Source: Prosapia bicincta
Taxonomy: Eukaryota; Arthropoda; Insecta; Hemiptera; Cercopidae
Assembly: GCA_036971475.1 (NCBI GenBank)
Contig: JBAIZL010000006.1
Span: forward strand, 5,426,001 to 5,490,000
Reading direction: 5' to 3'
DNA length: 64,000 nucleotides
Part shown: positions 35,401 to 47,400 of the stretch, in pieces
Position numbering within the stretch: the first letter of the stretch is position 1
Layout of the letters: the number at the start of each line of letters is the position of its first letter
Notes under the pieces: model-generated
Told to the model about the DNA's origin: nothing
What the model saw: only the letters and a program-made list of their open reading frames with translations
The model's database searches: none
Program-made: the position numbers and the translations under genes

Positions 35401-38400
35401 TTGTCTCCTGAATTTTTTGATTAAGTTCTTCCTCTGTTTAATGACATCTTATCAACAGGAAATACAGTAGAACCTCTCTAATTCGTCACTTTTTAATTTG
35501 TCACCTTCTTTAATTTGTCACAGTATTAACAAACGTCATCTGCACTGTCACGTAGTACAGATGCTCTCTGAAAAGAATTCTTTGGTACAAAAGAAAATTA
35601 CGGACATTTTTAAAAACTTAAACGTAAATAGATTTAATATACTGTATTTTTTTCTTGCTAGTGTTATTGTTCTTACAAGGTTCTGTAATATGTTGTTTTT
35701 GTTTTTTATGAAAATAGAGTAACATCCTGTATAGGTAATTATGAACTATACTGCAGGTTACTAATGTTTTAATCATGTTGTGTAATAATGCTGTTGAGGT
35801 TTTTGGCCGACATTAATACTAAACACTTTTAAATGTTTTAAACTTGCCTATAGTAGCACTTACTTTGCTTGTTGAGGACAACCGTTTCGGGAGATGTGGT
35901 CCCTTTGTCAACTCAGACCGTCGTTGGACCGACTGGGCGCTCTGAGTTGACAAAGGGACACATCTCCCGAAACGGCCGTCCTCAACAAGCAAAGTAATGC
36001 TACTATAGGCAAGTTTAAAACATTTAAAAGTGTTTAGTGATTACTAGTAGCTAACGCGAAGATGGAATCAACAAATGTCGACATTAATAATGTAAATACA
36101 ATTTACCTTTTTTCATATTTATGTGCTATGTTCACCCACAATTACTATGTTAATTGCAATTACTTCCTTATTTCAGCTTTTCTCAAATTCATCACCCACT
36201 TGCTCCTGATGTGATGAATTAGAGAAGGTTCTACTGTATTCCTCAAAAGTGGAAGAAATTCACTGTCATTCTTAAATTGAAACCTCAGAAGTAAACCTCT
36301 CTGCTGGATTCATATAGACCGATTTCATTGACACCTGGCCTGGGCAACCTTAAGGAGAGGATTGTTAACAATAGACTGGTGTGAAGATTAGAGGCTAAGA
36401 AGAAACTCCACTCCAAACAATTTGGATACAGACCTAGGAAAGTAACAATTGATGTTATACTTCATTTTACAGAGTCTGTGTAGATGTTACCCTACAGTGC
36501 CATCACTGTAACTGTTCTGGTTGACTTGCTCTACAATAGTGATTCATGGTTTTCTTGTAAGGATCATAGAAAAAAGTTAAAATATTTAAAAAATATCTTG
36601 ACATTTAGGTGATCCAAAGAAAGGTTATTGGTTAGCACTCAAAGGAGGCTAATGAAATTTAGTGGAATTCTGCAGGGACCTATTCTGAGTGCCACTTTGT
36701 TCAACGTTGCACTTCATGTTGTTTTGAGCATATTGATGGTCACAGCAGAGGGCTGTATCCATGCGGATGATAAAACCATATGGAGTTCAAGTAGGAACCA
36801 ATCAAGGCTATTCTACAAGTTCAAAATGCTTTTGAAGCCATAAACACTTGAACCAACAAGTAGAGTCTCAAGATTTCTTAATAAAAAACTGAGTGCTTAG
36901 TTTTTCAAGAAAATACTCCCTTAAAAACTTAATTAGGAAGTTATATTTTAAAAGAAAAGCCATCTCCCAAAATCGGAGTCCAACACTCTTGTGAGTCACT
37001 TTGGACTCCAAACTTCTTTGGAAAACTAATATTGAAAGAGTGACCCATCATTGTACCATCACACTAAACTTTCTGAAGACTCTAGGCAGAAGTACTCTCA
37101 TACTTAGACAACAGTACACCATATTTAATTAATCTAAGATGATGCAGAAATACGGATTTCAGCTTCCAAATCTCATCTGAATAGACTGCCTGTAATTCAG
37201 AATCATCACTGAAGATATGCTTGGGATGTTACAGACAACCCTGTATGTGGCATTGAAATGGAGCTCAATGTTGAGCTCATGGATTTTATTCGGAAAATAG
37301 CTGTTTGACATAACTTTTGGTACTTCCGACATTAAGTCCTGTTCTTGATTCTTAGTTGCTGGAAATTCACCATAAACATTCCTTTTTCTATGGGTCCTTA
37401 CTTGTGTGCCTGATGTAGTCCCAGAGACTGCTCCAATTGTTAATAAAAATTGGAATTTCCTACCCTCTAGTGTTAGACTGGATCTACTTCGACTTGTTTA
37501 AAAAAAGATGACTCTGAGAAACATACTGAAGCTGCTCTTGAAGCTGTCCATTGTAATTATGAAACCAGCTATCAATGACGGCTCACAAGATAAAGTTATT
37601 TTATCCAGTCAAAAATAATCATAGACTCCTACCTTTGTAATATTATCTCCTTTATTGTCTATTAGAATAATACTACAGATTTATTTTGATATTTTTTTCC
37701 ATACAACAATATTTTTCTAAAATTGATGAATGTTATTTACAATCCAATGTACTGTAATGTATTCCATCACAAATCCATTTAATTTACTAAATAAATTAAC
37801 AAATTTTAAATGTTATCATTATCCTCCTTGTCAAATGTGTCTGTTATTTCTATGAATGACAAGCATTGTCTACCTAAAAATCATTATAGTAAATGGTTGT
37901 TTCGAGATATTTTTACCAATGCTGCCCCTACTTATTTTTTCGTATTTTATTTGCAGAATCTCTAGAATTGTCAGTCTTGATCCTTAGAAGAGAAGAAATA
38001 CACTTCTTTTGTTATTTTGTATAAGAAAATGAATCTACCATAACCATAGTCACTTCATATAATATATGTTTACAAACAATGTGGTCATCAGTGCTTAAAC
38101 TTAATTAAATGATAAGCCAGTTGAATATCGAGTCAAAAGTTTATTTATTTCTTCCAATGTTTTGGCAACTAATTTGTTGCCCTTATATATCCTGTAGTGC
38201 TATGAAAAACAAAGCCCTTACATTTAGAGTTCAAATAAGTGATGTGAGGAGGCAAAACATCAAACCCCCTACATTTAACCCAAAAATTTTCTTTAAGCTG
38301 TAGCTCTCCTAACTTGTCTTTCAGGACTACCATAACTCTTATAACAATACTATGGGCTTGATAAGGGCAACAAATTAGTTATCGAAACGTTTCACAAAAA

Positions 38401-41400
38401 ATAAACTTTTGACTCGATATTCAACCGGCTTATAACATTTATTCAATAGTTATCTTGAATGCTCAAATAAACATGAACAGCACTTAAATTTAGTTTGTTA
38501 CTAGGCAATAATTTAGTTGACTTAACATGATAAAAGTTGTCAACTTCAGATGTGTTTTGCATTAAATATTAAATAATTGTTTTAATTCATCTCCTCCCCA
38601 CGCCACTTTCGAGGAAAAACGGGGATGTGTTTCCTATTATTAATTATTTATATGAGTTATGAATTTTTTTAAAATTGTTTACTACCCATACAACTCTTTA
38701 ATAATAAATTGTGATATTGTAGTACTTCTTGTTCTCGGAATAAAACTAACATAATTTTAGTTATGCTGCCTTTAAAATAACTTTAAACGACGACTGAAAA
38801 AGTATTGTTTTTCAACTTTCTGTTTTATACATTCTTAGTATTATTAAATAAATTATGACAAAAAAATTGAGAGTTCAAAGATGCATACTAAAAATACTTT
38901 AAATGTTTAACGATACTTACAGGAGTTCCTTTTTCTACTAATAACTTATTTGCCCCAATATCGAGGGTTGTATCTTGAGTACAGCTTCGAGTCATGGAGA
39001 ATATCACTGGATACATTCTTAAAGTTTCTACAAAATAACGAATATCAGTTGAAGGAACCAAAAAAGTATCTACAAAAATGCTAAAAAGTAAAACTTTGTT
39101 CTCTGTAATTTCTCATTGTTCATTAACCCATTAAGGTAGTTGTTATTTCCACAAGCAAGGGCAACCATAATTTTATAAACTATACATTTATAATTTTATT
39201 TTGTTTTATAAACAAATGTTATTGTTGCACATAATCAACATACATTTATGGACATTTTATAATTTTTTTTGTTTATAATTAAATGAAAAGTTTTTTTAAA
39301 TGTTCATTTTCAAGCTAAAAAGTCAAGAAATAAAGTCATTTTATACATGTTTCATCAAATAAACATGTCACACTATATATTTTATAAAAGTCCAACTAAA
39401 GCCCTGCAAAAAAATACAATTCCGTCTGTGTGTATATAAAAGTAAGAAAATATATGATCAGGTGATGTGATCAGGTACTGTGCAGGCACAGTCTAGCCTA
39501 AGATATTGTAAAAATATACCGGTTGACCAAATATGCAAAATTAAAAATATCTTTAAAAATGAAATCTGTGAAGATGATAAACCATCAAAATCTAGTAAGG
39601 AAATAAGGGTTTATTACCAAATACCTTTTATATTTTAAGCACAAGCCACTTGTGGCTTGCTCCACTTGTGTAGATCCACGACATACAATATCATGCAAAA
39701 TGGTTTCATATCTAATCTTTAACCTCTGCACTAGAGTTATCTTCAACATTAATGCATCTTTGTAAGGAACAGTATGGTCATGTACTGGATTTATGACATC
39801 TTTTTTCAAAGTCATAAATACTCAAAGGATGCCTTTAATACACTACTTGAATGGTGTCTAAATGTATATTCTTGAGCAAATCTACCGTTACTACCAATAC
39901 ACTCATAAACATCAATTGAACAGCCTAATTTATTATTTAGGGTTAAGAGTTTTCTATATTAAAAATATACAAAATCTGACTGAAGGCAGATTTTTCTGGA
40001 AGATTAAACTAAACAAAAAAAGTTATAGAAACCGTATTTTTAGAATATGCTATTACAGAATATGAAACTCCATTGCCGGGTTCTGTACACAAGCAATATT
40101 ATATTTTTTCCCATGTACCACAATAGGATCAGGTTTTACATAACTCTAATTCTTTCTGCGTCTCAACATTCAGTCCAGAATAAGTGCATAGAGTCAAACT
40201 TAGTGTCTACCTCAATGATTCCATAATAATCTAAAAACACGTCCTGATATATAGCATAGTTACCTGATAATACTTGATTCAAGTAAGTCATGCTGTGGAG
40301 TTTTTCATAATCCAGATCTTGGATCTGTGTAGCTGTGGTTAATATTTCAGCTCTGAGAGTTTCCTGAATATCAGAGTTACGAGCTAACTCATAAAGAGCA
40401 AAACTTGCTGTAATAGATGAAGTTTCAAAGCCTTCTACAAAAAAAGTCATGGCATATCCTATTGTATCAGTAATGGAATACTCTGTTGACATAAACAAAA
40501 TCTATTGAAGTTTACATACATCTTCATAATCTTCATACAATTAGGATGTTTACAACTGAATTGAAAAACTAAATAATTAAAAGTGAAAAAAATTCTATAA
40601 CATGTAGTTTTTGTGTTGTACATTTTGAGGTTTTTTAAGTTACAACTTTTTGTATTACTTTGCAAAAAAAAAAAAAAAATGATTACTTACTGATATTTTT
40701 CAGCAGACATGGTTCACACTAGGTTAGTGCATTGTTCAATGCTGTTAGTCACGGACAAGACTGTTGCTCAGGTGTGAGTCTGTGGTGTATTGGTGTTCTG
40801 TGGTATATTATTGATCATAGAGTAGTTATTAATTATGATTGTGTATCATTGTGATTATGATTGTATTTGATTGTAAGCGTGTTTTGTCATGTAGAATGTG
40901 TTATGGATAGCTTTTGTGGTGTTTGCGTATCTTGTAGTTTTCTGTTGGGTTTAGCTCGTTGCTTTTTTTTGATGTCATGTAGGATTTTTAGATTGGTGTC
41001 TATATTTTTAGGTTAGTGCGAAAATTCTTCATTCCGCAAACTTAAATACAAAGTAGTATTTAAAACATCCAACACAGTACACCTACACAGTACAAAAATA
41101 CACCAGAACAAACACAACAGGGGAAGGGTATACATCACACGAAACAACTGCCCCAGCTTTTATATAGATCAAACAGGGAGAAACTTTACAATATGATACA
41201 AGAAAGAAAGAAATGAAAAACACACAATCCAAATCAAACTTCATCATACACTCACCCAATACACTACACATATACACCACTTGCATCACTTTAAAAGCAC
41301 CTCGGTGGTCCTAACCAGGTGCTTAAATGTGAGGCACACATTACCAGCGCTTGCGCTGGTGCAAGAACCGTGGCTGGTCAGGAACCGTATAAGGGGTCTG

Positions 41401-44400
41401 ACTGCAGCTGGGCGCACCTACGCAAGTGGGGAACATGAGGGGCACAGAGCATGTGTGATAGTCAGAGGACAACAAGCCACGCTGATTCAAGAATTCTCAA
41501 CTAAAGACCTTGCGGTGGTTAGAATTTGAGGCAAGAGCGAGGTAAGTGGGAGCAGGGAGTTCATCGTGGCCTCCACTTACTGCGCCCACAATAGAGAATC
41601 GCCCCCTGCAGAATTACGTAAGTTAGTTCGGTACTGCAGGGAGAGGAATATAGGAATCTTAGTGGGCTGTGATGCCAATGCTCATAATGAGGTGTGGGGC
41701 AGCACAGACACAAATGAGTGAGGTGAGGAGCTCCTAGCCTTCTTGATTGAAGAAAACCTTGTGGTTTTAAACACAGGTGCCGAGCCAACATTTGTCACTT
41801 CAAACAGATGGAGGTTCTAGATATCACCTTCTGTAATAGACAAATGGTAAGGTGGGTGCATGACTGGCAGGTTTCGGATGAGCCCTCCATGTCTGATCAC
41901 CGGATCATCACTGCTACGATGAGGGGAGTTGTTCCCCATGTGGTGTGGTTTAGGAACCCGAGAACGACAAACTGGGAAGGTTTTAAGTCCTCGGTGAGGA
42001 GGCGGATGTCTGACTTCCGTGGTAAATATGGTACATCAAACGAACTGGAAAATACTGAGGCCTACATCAGGACTGCAATTTCCACGTCGTTTGAGGAAAA
42101 TTGCTCTCTCTCGCGGATAAACACTGGGAGTGGTAAGCTTAAGTGGAACAGCGAGTTAGAGGCAAGACGGAAAGAGACTAGAAGACTCTTTAATAGGGCA
42201 AAGAAGAAGAAAACGGCGGAGACCTGGCAGGCATATAAAGACAGCCAGGGTCTCTATAAAAATCTTATTAAAGAGGTTAAACTTGCTTCTTGGGAAAAGT
42301 GGTGCTCAGAGACAAGCACACTGAGTGACACTGCTAGACTGTTTAAGGTGTTAGCAGGTGGACCGAGGGGAGAGCTTAAGTATGTCAAGAAGACTGATGG
42401 TAGCTTTACTGACACCCCGGAGGAAACACTGCGCCTGCTTATGAGGAACAGTTTTCCCGATATTAGACCGGTAGGGGACGGTGCTCAAAACCTCCGACAT
42501 ACTGGGCTAAGGGCGGACTGGAATATTGCTGGCCAGGTGATCTCAGCGCAAAAGGTGAGAGAGGCGATTCTGTCTTTTGAGCCTTTTAAAGCGCCTGGAT
42601 TAGATAATATTACTCCAGCACTACTACAAAATTGCTTGGAGGAAATAATAGGGCCACTGACAGGATTACTCAGAGGCTGTGTTGCCTTGGGTTACACGCC
42701 CGGGCAGTGGCTCAAAATGAAGGTTATCTTTATCCCCAAACCGGGGAGGAAAGGTTACACAGAGGTAAAGGACTTCAGACCTATCAGCCTCACATCTTTC
42801 TTGTTAAAGACATTGGAAAGGCTGGTGGACCACTATTTGAAGGAGGGACCTTTGAAGCAGAATCCGCTTCATCAGGACCAACACGCCTACCGAACTGGTA
42901 GGTCAGTGGAGACTGCGCTGTTGTCGGTCGTAGAGTTTATTAACGGTCAGATCAACAACAAGGGGATATGTATTGGGGCTTTTCTTGATGTGGAGGGGGC
43001 TTTTAATAGTACCTCTAGACTGGCCATCAAGAGAGCAGCTATGGATCATGGGATTTCTGATGGAATTATAAATTGGATTATGAGTTCCTTGGAAAACCGG
43101 ATAAGTACTGCATCCTGGATGGGGTGTACGATAAATGGGATGGTCTCGGAGGGCTGCCCGCAGGGTGGAGTGTTATCCCCTTTGCTGTGGAGCCTTGTCG
43201 TGGACGGCCTACTAAGGACACTCAGTGGAATGGGTGTCAAGGTGGTAGGATAAGCGGATGACATAGCTATCCTTGTTAGGGGACCATTTGAAGAGGTCCT
43301 CAAAGACCTGATTCAAGAGGCACTCAAGGTAACAGAAGCATGGTGCAGGGAGAATGCACTATGCATTCAAGGAGAGAAATCTGTGGCACTCATCTTCACT
43401 AGGCGATATAAAACTAAATTGCTGGAGATGATGGAAGTTGATAATACCAAAATAAGCTATGTTGAGAGCGCTAAATATCTGGAAGTTATTCTGGATAGGA
43501 AGCTACTCTGGCGTGAGCATTTGGAGGATAACTGCAAAAAAGCCATAGCTACGTTCTGGCAATGCAGAGGAGCAATAGGCACGAGATGGGGTTTGGGTCC
43601 ACGTCAAATGAACTGGATTTATTCCGCCATTATGGTGCCGAGGTTGGTCTTTGCCTCTATCGTCTGGTGGGACAGGGCACAGAAAGAAACAAGTAAAAGA
43701 ATGCTGTACCGCGCGCAGGGGCTCTTCCTTAGAGGCATAACAGCTACAAGGAGAAGCACACCATGTGCGGCCATGAGGGTTATGTTGGGTTTTCCATCCT
43801 TGAGTCTTCAAATTAGGATGGAGGCAATGAAAACTGCATACCGGCTAAGCTGTACCGGGCAGTGGAAGACAAGTAGCAAACTTCATAAACAGCTATTTGG
43901 GGATTCACTGAAGGAGCTCTGGATAGAACCTCAGGAAAAGATACTGTCTCTTAAGAGGGAAAAAAGAAACTACAAAATCCTTATTCCCGCAAGAGAGGCA
44001 TGGGCGGAGTATAGACCCAGACATGGTGAAATCTGGTTCACCGATGGGTCCAAGATGAAGGAAGGAGTGGGAGCAGGATTTAGTGGACCGAGACACCAAG
44101 GCAGATTTTGTCATCGCCTGGAGGACTACAACTCTGTCTTCCAGAGGGAGGTGCTTGCGATCAAACTATGTGCTGAGGAAATAATAGGGTCTGGCAGGAG
44201 GGGCAAGACCATCTGACAGTCAGGCAGCTCTGAAGGCTTTAGGTAAGGCTAGTACCAGCTCTAGGTTGGTGGCTGAGACTATGGCTTCTCTAGCAGAGCT
44301 GAGTAAGTATAATTCACTCAACCTAACCTGGATTTCAGGACATTCTGGCTGGATAGGGAATGAGAGAGCTGACGCCTTAGCAAAACATGGGTGTATAACC

Positions 44401-47400
44401 CAAGGACCGTTGCTGAGGGCAGTGGGCATGCCGCCTCAGGAGGGGCGCAAGAGGATCACGGCACATATAGACAGGTTGTGCAGGGAAGAATGGAATGTAA
44501 CCTTGGGGTGTAACAAATCCAAGGTACTGTGGGGTTACTCAGGAGATTTGTGGGGCAAAGAACTACTCTCCTTAAGTAGACATCAACTCAGAGCTACTGT
44601 AGAGCTGGTTACAGGCCATGGGAATCTGAGGGGGTTCCAATACAAAATTGGAAAATCTAGGTCCCCTGTGTGCAAGAGATGCGACGAGGACCAAGAGGAA
44701 AGCCCAATTCATGTACTCTGTGAGTGTCCTGCTTTGGAAGCTACAAGGAGAAAGTGGTTTGGCTGGCAGGTATGTACACCAGAGGATATCAGAAGATCTG
44801 GCATCAGGTGGGTACTTGATTTCTGCAAAGAGGTAGGTATCCACTAAGCTAGTCCTGTGGTAGGGATGGGAAGAGAGTACAAAGACTACAGCTAAGTGCT
44901 CTATACCGATAAGGTCCCTCCGAGTTTTAGTAATAATAATAATAAAACTTAAATAGAAAGTAGTATTTAAAACATCCAACACAGTACACCTACACAGTAC
45001 AAAAACACACCAGAACAAACACAACAGGGGAAGAGTATACATCACACGAAACAACTGCCCCAGATTTTATATAGATCAAACAGGGAGAAACTTTACAATA
45101 TGATACAAGAAAGACATAAAAGAAATAAAAAAAACACACAATCCAAATCAAACTTCATCATACACTCACCCAATACACTACACATATACACCAATATAGA
45201 CACTAATCTAATAATCCTTTTTAACACAAAAAAAGCAACAAACTAAACACAATAGAAAACTATGAGATATACAAACACTACAAAAACCATCCGTAACACA
45301 TTCTAAACGTCAAAACACATCCACAATCAAATACTATTTTTGAACACTTCTATCTATGAACAACTCTAATTAACAACTGCTCTATGAACAATAATACATC
45401 ACAGAACACCAGTACACCACAGACTCACACCAATACAAGACACCTGAGTAACAGTTGTCCGTCACTCACGACATTGAACAATGCACTGACTTAGTGCGAA
45501 ATGTGTCTGTTGACAAATATCTGTAAGTAGTGGTTTTTTGCCAAGTGATACCAAAAGTTGTAAGAATTCTATGGTTTTACAAAAATTTAATTTAATTAAG
45601 CTATATGAACTTTGACTTTGAAAATATTTAGTTACAGTTAATTAAAGTAAGTTAGTGTTTCAACAATATGTTCTTGAAGCAATGTGGTATGTAATTAATT
45701 ATTTGTAGGATCATAAAGTTAGAGGATAATTTAAATAGCTTCATTCTGATAAAAGATGTTAGAAAAAAATCGTTTTTTAAAAGTTGTTATATTGTTATCC
45801 AAGTCCCTGATATTTACCTCAGTTTTGATAAATCTTTTATTACTTTAAAAACAATTCCATTCAAACGATTGAACTACTGATGATTAATGAAAAAGTATTT
45901 ATCAAAATTATGACTCTCATTGAAGCCTTTAACTCTCACCTTTACTACTATCTGAATTTTGCTTCTTTCCTCGTAAATTAAGAAAATATTGTAAGATGTC
46001 ATTTCTTTCAATATTGTTTTTTCTCCTGTATTCATCAGTCTGAATAATTACTTCTTTTAGAAAATTTCCGACAGAGTCGGGGATAAATCTGTAACATAAC
46101 CATTTTTTGATTAACAGATATACTGTACTTCCATATCAGGATGTTCTTAATTTTCTACAATTTTTATATTAATAATATATACCATGAACTAGGGATATTT
46201 TCCATCATGGTGACTTGTCACTGATATTTGTTTGTTGGTGGTGGTACCAGTGACAAAATATGGAAAATGCCAGTTCCAATGACAATGGATTGATTGGAAG
46301 TTGCCTCTGCTGTGATTGGGCTAATAGTCGCAGACACTGGATGAAATGGCTGCCATTGGTTGATTTGTCGCTGTCACTGGATGAAATGGTGGTCATTGGT
46401 TGATTTGTCGCTGTCACTGGCTCTGCTGTTATTGCTTGGCTCACCGCGCCGATTATCGTGCAGTCTTGTTGACTGAAGGGGAGAGGGGAAGTTGTCTCTG
46501 TTGTGATTAGGCAAAATGTCTCTGTGGCAACCAAAATGTTACTAATATTTTACCATGGCTGTCATTGGTTGATTTGTTGCTGTCACTGGTTCTACTCATT
46601 TACGTTGTGTATGGGGGGATCGATTTGTGTTAGGTTTCAAGATGCGTGTACAGTAGAAGCTATTTCCTGCTTGGTAGTTTGTTCTTAATTTCGTAGGAGT
46701 TTATTTTCAAATAAAATAAGTCTTCCAAAAAAAGTGAGGTGTGGAATCATTTCACCAGTGTGGTAGGCCTGCCTGTTATTGCCACATACAGAGGTATCTC
46801 AGTATCCCTTGTCACGGTACTAAAGTCACTGATCAAAACCTGGCTCTGTTACTATAATCTTCGATCCGTTAAAGTCACTGGATCGACCATCCCTATCATG
46901 AAAAGCAATAAAATCTAAAGCAGATTTTCTTTTGTCTTTGACAAAAATAATTTAATTGCTAAAATAGTACAATTTTATTTTTTTAAAATTTAATTTAATT
47001 TTTTTTAAACAGTACAATTCTAAAATAATTTCTATTACAAAATTTTAATTGAACTATTTGTGTAGGTAATATAGTAAGCAACATTGCCTACAAGATAATA
47101 AGTTCTACAAAATTATTATTAATTTTTAATTACTCTATAAACATTTTTATAAATTGAGTACAACTTTTGAGAACCCTAGTTTTCACTTTTTTATTTTTAA
47201 CATTCCAATTTCTATTCAATACACTTTTTATTTTTATTTTATTTATTTTAGTTATTGATATTTCTTATAATTTATTAGCTGATAACAGAAGTTATCACTT
47301 AGTAAGAAATTATTCACTTTCTATTTTAGTATTTTAGTATTAGGAATTATATCCATATTACTTTATATTTCTTTAACAAAAAGTATTAACTTTATTTCTT

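Larger units (their letters stand above)
35300..37620 (+). pseudogene. LINE reverse-transcriptase remnant, interrupted by a nested element
   Basis: Before the insertion the frame reads [10 protein letters not shown] and then [13 protein letters not shown]. After it, [38 protein letters not shown] and [14 protein letters not shown], then [18 protein letters not shown] and HADDKTIW (normally F/YADD). These are successive non-LTR reverse-transcriptase motifs. Removing the 771-bp element at 35466-36236 with one copy of its TA target rejoins the frame exactly (STGN|IPQKW). Multiple stops elsewhere. It lies in P450 intron 7. Confidence 0.8.
41280..44947 (+). mobile_element. I/LOA-like non-LTR retrotransposon (5'-truncated or ORF2-only)
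   Basis: 3.67 kb encoding AP-endonuclease, reverse transcriptase, RNase H and a C-terminal CCHC-like cysteine motif, ending in a (TAA)n tail at about 44929-44945, as in I-type elements. Only a few stops and frameshifts interrupt it, so it is the youngest LINE in the window. GC content and codon use are clearly richer than the surroundings. It lies in P450 intron 5 in the opposite orientation to the gene. Confidence 0.93.
40690..45530. repeat. PLE-type foldback (family D) split by a LINE
   Basis: The arm at 40690-41035 is the reverse complement of 45195-45530. Shared pieces include 'gatatttttcagcagacat', 'gttagtgcattgttcaatg' and 'cacagaacaccagtacacc'. Between the arms lies a GIY-YIG fragment ([15 protein letters not shown]) typical of Penelope-like elements, duplicated on either side of the LINE at 41280-44947. 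The original structure was a foldback with about 345-bp arms and a 240-bp centre. Confidence 0.75.

Noticed and set aside
46205..46534. 109-codon open frame on the - strand
   Set aside because: Translation of a degenerate tandem repeat (Thr/Ser/Gln-rich); it overlaps no conserved domain.
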